Source of the DNA: DATLXU01 sp035575515
Lineage (GTDB): Bacteria; Acidobacteriota; Blastocatellia; UBA7656
Assembly: GCA_035575515.1 (NCBI GenBank)
Contig: DATLXU010000061.1
Location: 1 to 12,101 of the forward strand
Length of the DNA stretch: 12,101 nt
Direction of reading: 5' to 3'
Below, one piece after another: positions 7,540 through 12,101 of the stretch. Numbering within the stretch: position 1 is the stretch's first letter; each line of letters begins with the position of its first letter. Under the pieces are notes generated by a model. It was not told where the DNA came from and searched no databases. It saw only the letters and a list, made by a program, of their open reading frames with translations. The translations under genes were made by a program, and so were the position numbers.

Positions 7540-7605
7540 CTAAGCGCGCGAAGCTGTGCGAAGACAAATAATTGCTGATTCATTCGCACAGCTTCGCGCG
7601 CTTAG
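7540..7605. repeat. Perfect 23-bp inverted repeat with 20-nt loop
   Basis: Bases 7540-7562 and 7583-7605 are exact reverse complements, with a loop at 7563-7582. The pairing resumes for three more base pairs (7536-7538 with 7607-7609) after one mismatch. The arms carry alternating GCGCGC. On the minus strand the hairpin begins 9 nt after the stop of the 30-codon frame and ends about 20 nt before the TPR gene start. Neither side has a T-tract, so it is not a standard intrinsic terminator. It could be a processing site, an attenuator, or a dispersed palindromic element. Confidence 0.9.
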
Positions 7606-7614
7606 CGGATAAAT

Positions 7615-7707
7615 CTAATCATTTGATGAGCGAGTGCCGTGCCAGAAGAATGCTCCAATTAAAACGAACAGTGCGATGACGTATATCGCAACGAGAATGG
7701 AAGTCAT
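7615..7707 (-). CDS. Putative 30-residue single-pass membrane mini-protein
   Basis: An unannotated small frame of 30 codons (ATG at 7707-7705, TAG at 7617-7615), 58 nt after the rplS stop and on the same strand. The product starts MTSILVAIYVIALFVLIGAFF, written here as MTSILVAIYV then IALFVLIGAFFWHG, and ends TRSSND. This gives one continuous transmembrane segment (about 4-22), an aromatic W/H interface and a short polar, mixed-charge tail. GGAG (7718-7715 on the minus strand) sits 7 nt before the ATG, a good ribosome-binding site. The combination of a start signal, an uninterrupted hydrophobic stretch and operon position argues that it is real, but I recognise no known family (it does not match CydX, KdpF or CcoQ). 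Confidence 0.6.
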   Translation of the reverse strand: MTSILVAIYVIALFVLIGAFFWHGTRSSND

Positions 7708-7738
7708 CCTCAGTCTCCGGCTTTCATCTCAACGTGCG

Positions 7739-7756
7739 CAAGCGCCTCAAGCGCCT
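7739..7756. repeat. Tandem 9-bp direct repeat
   Basis: The 9-mer CAAGCGCCT occurs twice head to tail (7739-7747 and 7748-7756) in the short gap between rplS and the 30-codon frame. Its GCGC cores could form only a very short hairpin. Probably incidental. Confidence 0.5.
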
Positions 7757-7765
7757 ACGCAAAGA

Positions 7766-8230
7766 TTACTCTTCGCTGGTTTCAGCGAGCGTGTCAGATT
7801 CGACAAATTCCTGCACAGGCTCGGCGGGCACCGTCGCTGCCGGAGACTGAGCCGAAGCTGCTGCCGCTGCGGCGCGCTCGCCGCGCACGTCGCGCTCACG
7901 AATACGCGCAGCCTTGCCGCGCAGCTTGCGCAGGTAGTAGAGCTTTGCGCGGCGAACTCGACCTTTGCGCACAACGTCAATGCGATCTATGACGCTTGCG
8001 TGAAGCGGGAAGATGCGCTCGACGCCGACGCCGAAGCTTGTCTTGCGCACGGTGATTGTTTCGCGCACGCCGGAATGCTTGCGGGCGATGACTATACCCT
8101 CGAAAGCCTGGATGCGCTCTTTGTCGCCTTCTTTGATTCGCACGTGAACGCGAACCGTGTCGCCCGGCTGGAACTCTGGAATATCATTGCGAAGCTGCCG
8201 ATTCTCTACAGCTTGTATCACTTGATTCAT
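7766..8230 (-). CDS. rplS: 50S ribosomal protein L19
   Basis: L19 sits at the 30S-50S interface of the large subunit. The core (1-112) is canonical: FQPGDTVRVHVRIKEGDKERIQ (20-41), FEGIVIARKHSG (43-54), RKTSFGVGVERIFPLHA (62-78), then RRAKLYYLRKLRGKAARI (93-110). The usual protein ends about here (115 residues in E. coli). This one continues for about 40 residues of Ala/Pro/Glu/Ser-rich low-complexity sequence to 154. The start at 8230 has AGAGGT 8 nt upstream and is the family start. It follows trmD by 58 nt and is the last of the conserved ribosomal/RNA-modification cluster. Confidence 0.97.
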   Translation of the reverse strand: MNQVIQAVENRQLRNDIPEFQPGDTVRVHVRIKEGDKERIQAFEGIVIARKHSGVRETITVRKTSFGVGVERIFPLHASVIDRIDVVRKGRVRRAKLYYLRKLRGKAARIRERDVRGERAAAAAASAQSPAATVPAEPVQEFVESDTLAETSEE

Positions 8231-8288
8231 GACGATTACCTCTGTGTTGGCGTTCAGCTTTCAGCCTTTAGAACTTATAGCTGACAGC

Positions 8289-9023
8289 CTAATCAATCTC
8301 TTTCAAAATCTTTTCAATCTCTTGCCGCTCCGCATCCGTAAGCGCCCGGTTACGGATGAGGTCTGGTCTGCGGCGCAGCGTCTTTTCAATCGCCTTGCGC
8401 CGCCGCCACGCTGCTATCTCAGCGTGATTGCCGCTTATCAAAACGTCGGGCACTCTCAATCCGCGATACTCGGCTGGCCGCGTGTAGTGCGGATAGTCGA
8501 GCAAGCCGTCGGCGAATGAATCCTGTTCGGCAGATTCATTGCAGCCAAGCGCGCCCGGAATCAACCGAGTCACCGCGTCAACGACGACCATCGCCGGTAT
8601 TTCGCCGCCCGATAGCACGTAGTCGCCGATGGAAATCTCGTCCGTTGCGAGTTGCTCGATGACGCGCTCATCAACGCCTTCGTAACGCCCGCAGATCAAA
8701 ACGACGCGCGACTTTGTGGCAAACTCTTCAGCCACGCGCTGGTTGAACAATCTGCCTTGCGGTGACAGCATCACGACGCTTACGCCGCTTGCGCCGTGCG
8801 TGATGGCTTCGACCGCGCGAAACAGCGGCTCAGGCTTCATCACCATCCCCGCGCCGCCGCCGAATGGCCGGTCATCAACCTGCCGGTGACGGTCGTGCGT
8901 GTAATCGCGCAGGTCATGAACCGCTATTTCAACAAGAGCGGCCTCGACCGCGCGGCGAATTATTCCGAATTCAAAGACCCCGCGAAAAATCTCCGGGAAG
9001 ATCGTTATTATGTCGAACCGCAT
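8289..9023 (-). CDS. trmD: tRNA (guanine-N1-)-methyltransferase TrmD
   Basis: TrmD methylates N1 of G37 next to the anticodon, using S-adenosylmethionine, and so prevents +1 frameshifting. It is a SPOUT enzyme with a trefoil knot, active as a dimer in the cytoplasm. Motifs in order: DDRPFGGGAGM (50-60), LSPQGR (86-91), CGRYEGVDERV (111-121), SIGDYVLSGGE (131-141), Arg153 and Asp168 in the QDSF loop as probable catalytic residues, then LDYPHYTRPAEYRG (175-188) for tRNA contact. The 244 residues match the family (about 240-255). The start at 9023 gives the canonical MRFDIITIFPEIF beginning, but no clear Shine-Dalgarno precedes it. It lies 20 nt after the rimM stop, so re-initiation from rimM is likely. 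Confidence 0.98.
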   Translation of the reverse strand: MRFDIITIFPEIFRGVFEFGIIRRAVEAALVEIAVHDLRDYTHDRHRQVDDRPFGGGAGMVMKPEPLFRAVEAITHGASGVSVVMLSPQGRLFNQRVAEEFATKSRVVLICGRYEGVDERVIEQLATDEISIGDYVLSGGEIPAMVVVDAVTRLIPGALGCNESAEQDSFADGLLDYPHYTRPAEYRGLRVPDVLISGNHAEIAAWRRRKAIEKTLRRRPDLIRNRALTDAERQEIEKILKEID

Positions 9024-9043
9024 TCCGAATCAAGCAAAGCCGC

Positions 9044-9586
9044 TCATAATTCCATCAACCCCTCTGGCGGATTGATCGTTATGCGCTTTGCCGCCACGTC
9101 AACTTCGGTGCAAATATCATCAGCGAATGGCACGAGCAATTCTCGCCCGCCGTCGCCTTCAATCACGAGCAGATCGGTCCCGCCTGTTCGCATAAGGCGG
9201 ATTACGCTGCCGACCGATTGGCCTTCGGCGGTGATGACTTCGGAGCCGATGAGTTGATGCTCGTAAAACTCATCTTCATCGAGCGGCATCGCGTCGGATT
9301 CGTGAATTACCAATCGCGCGCCTACCAACCGCTCGGCATCGCTCATAGTGTCAACGCCCTCAAACTTCAAGATCACACGGTCCTTGTGGAACCATGCGTC
9401 TTCGACTTCAAGCGACGATCGCGACTGATCAGGCATCAGCAAAGTCACTCGCCTGAGCGAGTGGAATCGTTCGGGGAAATCGGTCTCTATCGAGCAAGCC
9501 ACTTCTCCCCGTATGCCGCGAGCTTTCACAACGCGCGCTATGACGACGTCTTTCGCCGCGTCAGTATTTGTGCCGTCAGTCGCCAC
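9044..9586 (-). CDS. rimM: Ribosome maturation factor RimM
   Basis: RimM binds S19 and helps assembly of the 30S head and 16S processing. The 180-residue protein has the N-terminal RimM domain with ARVVKARGIRGEV (17-29) and the C-terminal PRC-barrel with EFYEHQLIGSEV (106-117) and LLVPFADDICTEVD (150-163), ending PPEGLMEL. The start is GTG at 9586, whose G is also the last base of the khpA TAG stop (TAGTG). No in-frame ATG exists before residue 51, and the two domains would be damaged by a later start, so GTG is the best choice. The one-base overlap implies translational coupling to khpA. Confidence 0.95.
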   Translation of the reverse strand: MATDGTNTDAAKDVVIARVVKARGIRGEVACSIETDFPERFHSLRRVTLLMPDQSRSSLEVEDAWFHKDRVILKFEGVDTMSDAERLVGARLVIHESDAMPLDEDEFYEHQLIGSEVITAEGQSVGSVIRLMRTGGTDLLVIEGDGGRELLVPFADDICTEVDVAAKRITINPPEGLMEL

Positions 9587-9831
9587 TACTCCAAAATCTC
9601 AAGCACAAATCGTTTCTTCAACTTCATGCCCGCTGCGCGAAGCAGCGTTCGTATAGCGCGAGCCGTCCGGCCCTGTTTGCCTATCACTTTGCCCAGGTCT
9701 TGAGGCGCGACTTTCAGTTCCAGAACTGTAGTTGCTTCCCCATCAACCTCTCTAACCGCCACCTCTTCAGGATGGTCCACGAGAGCTTTCGCTATCGCCT
9801 CGACGACATCCCTCAATGAACCTTCGTTCAT
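9586..9831 (-). CDS. khpA: KH-domain RNA-binding protein KhpA (YlqC type)
   Basis: An 81-residue single type II KH domain protein. The RNA-binding loop GKVIGKQG (47-54) carries the required GxxG as GKQG, followed by the helix RTARAIRTLLRAAG (55-68). KhpA works with KhpB as a small RNA chaperone in Gram-positive bacteria and binds RNA in several phyla; its partner in this organism is unknown. The frame is open to 9915, but the ATG at 9831 has a near-perfect AAGGAGG (9844-9838) with 6-nt spacing and gives the usual length. It sits between rpsP and rimM, the conserved location. Confidence 0.96.
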   Translation of the reverse strand: MNEGSLRDVVEAIAKALVDHPEEVAVREVDGEATTVLELKVAPQDLGKVIGKQGRTARAIRTLLRAAGMKLKKRFVLEILE

Positions 9832-9837
9832 ACGTCG

Positions 9838-9844
9838 CCTCCTT
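9838..9844 (-). promoter_or_regulatory. Strong Shine-Dalgarno that fixes the khpA start
   Basis: AAGGAGG on the minus strand, 6 nt ahead of the ATG at 9831. It is the best ribosome-binding site of the cluster and rules out the longer reading that begins at 9915. It also suggests KhpA is translated at a high, independent rate, with rimM then coupled to it. Confidence 0.85.
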
Positions 9845-9928
9845 CTGAGCCTTGATAAGGAAGGAAGGACACGCGGCGCGGAGCAGCGGATCAAGTGACG
9901 GCACTCGATACGCAAGCCGGTGCTCTGG

Positions 9929-10189
9929 CTATACGCCAGCCTCGGCGTTCACCGAACCGGCGTTGCGCTTGATCAAACTGCGCACCGTTTCCGACGGCTG
10001 CGCTCCGCGTTCTATCCAGTAGTTGAGCCGCTCGCGGTTGATCTTTATGTCAGCCGGGTTGCAGCATGGATCATAATAGCCGACCGACTCGACGAAGCGA
10101 CCATCGCGCTTCGAGCGCTTCTCGGCGACAACGATACGATAGAAGGGCTTCTTCTTCGCGCCCATTCTCGTCAATCTAATCGAAAGCAA
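9929..10189 (-). CDS. rpsP: 30S ribosomal protein S16
   Basis: S16 binds 16S rRNA early and is needed for 30S assembly. The 86-residue protein is full length, with the family start LSIRLTRMGAKKKPFYRIVV (2-21), the RDGRFVESVGYYDP segment (28-41) and RLNYWIERGAQPSETVRSLIK (54-74). The only start consistent with the conserved N-terminus is TTG at 10189. GGAGGT (10200-10195) lies 5 nt upstream, and the frame has no ATG before the one at residue 9. S16 genes normally use ATG, so TTG is unusual and could limit expression. A 206-bp gap separates it from ffh, holding an inverted repeat and a possible promoter. Confidence 0.96.
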   Translation of the reverse strand: MLSIRLTRMGAKKKPFYRIVVAEKRSKRDGRFVESVGYYDPCCNPADIKINRERLNYWIERGAQPSETVRSLIKRNAGSVNAEAGV

Positions 10190-10194
10190 AATGC

Positions 10195-10200
10195 ACCTCC
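10195..10200 (-). promoter_or_regulatory. Shine-Dalgarno supporting the TTG start of rpsP
   Basis: GGAGGT on the minus strand, 5 nt ahead of TTG at 10189-10187. The codon before it is ATT, another rare initiator, but that would leave only 2 nt of spacing. The site is strong, which may offset the weak start codon. Confidence 0.75.
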
Positions 10201-10209
10201 GTTGCTCGC

Positions 10210-10260
10210 TTTTGAGATCAACCGAAAGTCAATTCCACTGAGCGCCGCTTGATCTCAAAA
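10210..10260. repeat. 12-bp inverted repeat in the rpsP leader
   Basis: TTTTGAGATCAA (10210-10221) is the exact reverse complement of the bases at 10249-10260, with a 27-nt loop. On the minus strand this hairpin ends about 9 nt before the rpsP Shine-Dalgarno. The stem is AT-rich, has no following T-tract and sits in the 5' leader, so regulation of rpsP translation is more likely than termination. I recognise no known leader family. Confidence 0.6.
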
Positions 10261-10374
10261 TCCTTATGAGAACCGAATAATGAAAACGTTTGATTCAGGA
10301 AGCCGGATAGCGTGCCACAAGGCGACTCGTTTATGATCGCGCCTGAACTATCGAGTCCCAACCGGCTACGTTTG

Positions 10375-10380
10375 ATTATA
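10375..10380 (-). promoter_or_regulatory. Possible -10 element for rpsP-rplS
   Basis: A perfect TATAAT on the minus strand, 16 bp after the ffh stop and about 185 bp before rpsP. No -35-like hexamer lies at 16-18 bp, so this is weak. If real, it would give the rpsP cluster a promoter independent of ffh. The rest of the 206-bp ffh-rpsP gap holds the inverted repeat at 10210-10260 and nothing else I can name. Confidence 0.25.
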
Positions 10381-10395
10381 ACCGAAAATCCCGCC

Positions 10396-11811
10396 TCATC
10401 GTTTCTTTTTCTTCTTTTTCTTTTTGGTCGCTTTGCGGCGACCTCCGCCCATGCCCATCAAACCGCCCGCAAGCCGTCCGCCCAACCCCATCATTCCACC
10501 CATCCCGCCGGAAGTCATCATGCGCATCATCTTGCGCATCTCCAGATATTCATTAATCATCTGGTTCACTTCCTGAACCGTGGTTCCACTTCCGCGAGCG
10601 ATGCGCTTGCGACGCGAGCCGTTGAGGATGTCGTGATTGGCGCGCTCCTGCGGCGTCATCGAATTGATGATCGCTTCCGTCAGCTTCAGCTTGCGCTCCA
10701 TCTCAAGCGTCTGTTCGGGCGTCATCCTTAATCCGCCAAACAGATTCGACGGTAGCATGTCCAACAGCTTATCGAGCGATCCCAGTCGTTTCATCTGGCG
10801 AAGCTGATCGCGGAAATCTTCGAGCGTGAACTTGTTGCGCGCGAGCTTCTGCTGAAGCTCAATCGCTTTCTGCTCGTCGACTTCAGATTGAACCTTTTCA
10901 ATCAGCGAGAGCACGTCGCCCATGCCTAAAATACGCTGGGCTATCCGGTCAGGATAAAACGGCTCAATCGCATCGTATTTTTCGCCCACGCCGATGAACT
11001 TGATTGGCTGACCCGTGACCTCTTTGATCGAAAGCGCCGCGCCACCTCGCGTATCGCCTTCCATCTTCGTCAGTATCACGCCCGTCAATCCCACTCGTTC
11101 GTGGAACTGTTCAGCCGAGCGCACTGCATCTTGCCCGGTCATCGCGTCCGCGATGAAAAGAATCTCTGTGGGTTGAGTCTCCTGTTTGATCTGCTGAAGC
11201 TCCGTCATCAACTCCTCGTCAATGTGGAGGCGGCCTGCGGTGTCAATCAGCAGCGTGTCATAGCCCACAAGCTGACATTCACGCACAGCCTGGCGACAAA
11301 GCTCAAGCGGGTCGTTCACGTCCGGCGCTTCAAGCACAGGTTGGTTGATTGCTTTTGCGATGATTGAAAGCTGCTGGCGCGCGGCAGGGCGATATACGTC
11401 AACCGACAGCATCAGCGGGCGACGTTTCTGTTGTTCGGCCAATAATTTCGCGAGCTTGCCTGTTGTGGTCGTCTTGCCTGAGCCTTGAAGACCCACGATC
11501 ATAACAACGTTCGGGATGCGCTTGGTAAAAAGCAACTGGGTCGAAGTGCCGCCGAGCATCTCAACCATCTCATCATAAACGATCTTGACGACTTGCTGCG
11601 CTGGCGACAGCGACCCGATGACCTCCTGCCCCAGAGCCTTTTCCTTCACTCGGTCAATGAACGATTTGACGACCTTGAAGTTCACGTCGGCTTCGAGCAG
11701 CGCAATGCGAATCTCGCGCATTGCCGCCTCGATGTGAGCTTCGCTGACTCGCCCCTGCCCGCGAAGGTCCTTGAGGACTTTTCTCAGCTTGTCTGAAAGC
11801 GCTTCGAACAT
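10396..11811 (-). CDS. ffh: Signal recognition particle GTPase Ffh
   Basis: Ffh (SRP54 homologue) binds hydrophobic signal sequences at the ribosome exit and, with SRP RNA and FtsY, delivers ribosomes to the membrane. The 471-residue protein has an N domain (1-90), a G domain with GLQGSGKTTTT (107-117), DVYRPAARQQL (138-148), DTAGR (190-194), TKMEGDTRGG (248-257) and GVGEKYD (274-280), and a Met-rich M domain (from about 327) with the RNA-binding NGSRRKRIARGSGT (397-410). Length fits the family. The C-terminus is Gly/Met-rich (434-457) and ends in eight Lys and one Arg. The ATG at 11811 opens the typical MFEALSDKL N domain; only a poor Shine-Dalgarno is upstream. The good promoter at 11846-11872 serves this gene. 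Confidence 0.98.
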   Translation of the reverse strand: MFEALSDKLRKVLKDLRGQGRVSEAHIEAAMREIRIALLEADVNFKVVKSFIDRVKEKALGQEVIGSLSPAQQVVKIVYDEMVEMLGGTSTQLLFTKRIPNVVMIVGLQGSGKTTTTGKLAKLLAEQQKRRPLMLSVDVYRPAARQQLSIIAKAINQPVLEAPDVNDPLELCRQAVRECQLVGYDTLLIDTAGRLHIDEELMTELQQIKQETQPTEILFIADAMTGQDAVRSAEQFHERVGLTGVILTKMEGDTRGGAALSIKEVTGQPIKFIGVGEKYDAIEPFYPDRIAQRILGMGDVLSLIEKVQSEVDEQKAIELQQKLARNKFTLEDFRDQLRQMKRLGSLDKLLDMLPSNLFGGLRMTPEQTLEMERKLKLTEAIINSMTPQERANHDILNGSRRKRIARGSGTTVQEVNQMINEYLEMRKMMRMMTSGGMGGMMGLGGRLAGGLMGMGGGRRKATKKKKKKKKR

Positions 11812-11845
11812 GATGAGTTACCAGCCTAAAAACAGAAACTAATAA

Positions 11846-11872
11846 AGTATATGCCGTGTGCGGATATGTCAA
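11846..11872 (-). promoter_or_regulatory. Sigma-70 promoter for ffh
   Basis: A perfect TTGACA (11872-11867 on the minus strand) and TATACT (11851-11846) are 15 bp apart, slightly short of the 17-bp optimum. Transcription would begin near 11838, giving a leader of about 27 nt before ffh. This is the best-matching promoter in the window. Confidence 0.6.
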
Positions 11873-11973
11873 GCCTGATGCGCCGCGATAAAACGCTATA
11901 GGCGATGGACTTGCGCGTTAGTACCGTTATCCTCTAAGCCGCCATAGTTCAGCGCAAACACGCCGCAAAAAGC

Positions 11974-12009
11974 AAATAAAAAAGGAGGGTCATACTTCGA
12001 CCCTCCTTT
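11974..12009 (-). terminator. Intrinsic terminator of a leftward gene outside the window
   Basis: Arms at 12009-11999 and 11991-11981 form an 11-bp perfect stem around AAAGGAGGGTC with a 7-nt loop. On the minus strand it is followed by a T-tract (six T, then A, then three T, counting the three T in the stem). This is a textbook rho-independent terminator for transcription arriving from beyond 12101. It also insulates the ffh promoter 100 bp downstream. Confidence 0.85.
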
Positions 12010-12022
12010 GTCTGTGGCATTG

Positions 12023-12050
12023 AGGTGAGCGAACCTAAACACGCTCACCT
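12023..12050. repeat. Second hairpin before the terminator
   Basis: AGGTGAGCG (12023-12031) pairs exactly with 12042-12050 around a 10-nt loop. It has no T-tract on either side. On the minus strand it lies between the possible gene end at 12067 and the terminator at 12009, so it would be part of a structured 3' untranslated region. Confidence 0.65.
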
Positions 12051-12066
12051 TTCCGCCGGTTATCCC

Positions 12067-12101
12067 CTAGTTCGCTGGACACGTCCTGTTGCAGGTGAAC
12101 G
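12067..12101 (-). CDS. Possible C-terminus of a gene entering from the right
   Basis: One of the three minus-strand frames reads FTCNRTCPAN and then TAG (12069-12067). A gene end just here would fit well with the hairpin and terminator that follow. Only ten residues are visible and the other two frames also stop within 45 bp downstream, so neither the reading frame nor the product can be confirmed. The tail is rich in Cys and Thr with a C-x3-C spacing. Confidence 0.3.
   Translation of the reverse strand, partial: FTCNRTCPAN

Noticed and set aside
7521..7589. Longer start for the TPR protein at GTG 7589 or ATG 7583
   Set aside because: The added residues are the translation of the inverted repeat; TPR homology begins only after the ATG at 7520.
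8254..8284. Small inverted repeat TCAGCT/AGCTGA between trmD and rplS
   Set aside because: Only 6 bp with no extension or T-tract; expected by chance, and no known L19 leader is recognisable.
9925..9939. CTGGC/GCCAG hairpin at the rpsP stop
   Set aside because: Five base pairs only, overlapping coding sequence, with no T-tract.

Overview
This is mostly a housekeeping stretch of a mid-GC bacterial chromosome. Protein content suggests an Acidobacteriota-type organism, perhaps Blastocatellia. The clues are a membrane sulfatase-fold protein with a MopE-like motif, a prolyl-oligopeptidase with its own signal peptide, a DUF6429 protein, and the order ffh-rpsP-khpA-rimM-trmD-rplS. There is no rRNA or other phylogenetic marker here, so this assignment is inference.

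Left part (1-2288): a galactose-mutarotase-fold protein (177-1268, minus) is translationally coupled through an ATGA overlap to a small DUF6429 protein (1265-1501, minus). An 88-bp divergent gap separates them from queC (1590-2288, plus), which makes preQ0 for queuosine or related 7-deazaguanine derivatives.

Middle part (2289-7189): a 774-residue membrane protein (2458-4782, plus) combines about seven transmembrane segments, a MopE-like Asp-rich metal-binding motif and an alkaline-phosphatase/sulfatase domain. Its formylglycine signature is replaced by a Thr-containing sequence. It converges on a secreted S9 prolyl-oligopeptidase-family peptidase (4826-6823, minus) with a beta-propeller and an intact catalytic triad. 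A CsbD-like small charged protein (6983-7189, plus) is divergent from the peptidase.

Right part (7209-11811, all minus): transcription runs leftward from a good sigma-70-type promoter (11846-11872) through ffh, rpsP, khpA, rimM, trmD and rplS. This is the classical cluster joining protein targeting, the 30S and 50S ribosomal proteins S16 and L19, 16S processing (RimM), tRNA m1G37 methylation (TrmD) and a KH RNA-binding protein. Beyond rplS there is a previously unlisted 30-codon membrane mini-protein frame (7615-7707). A perfect 23-bp inverted repeat (7540-7605) follows, and then a two-TPR protein (7209-7520). At the right edge an intrinsic terminator (11974-12009), a second hairpin and a possible Cys-rich C-terminus mark the end of another leftward gene lying outside the window.

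I found no CRISPR array, transposase, tRNA, rRNA or obvious defence system. The items most worth checking are the sulfatase-fold protein with a rewritten active site, the 30-residue membrane protein after rplS, and the long inverted repeat next to it.
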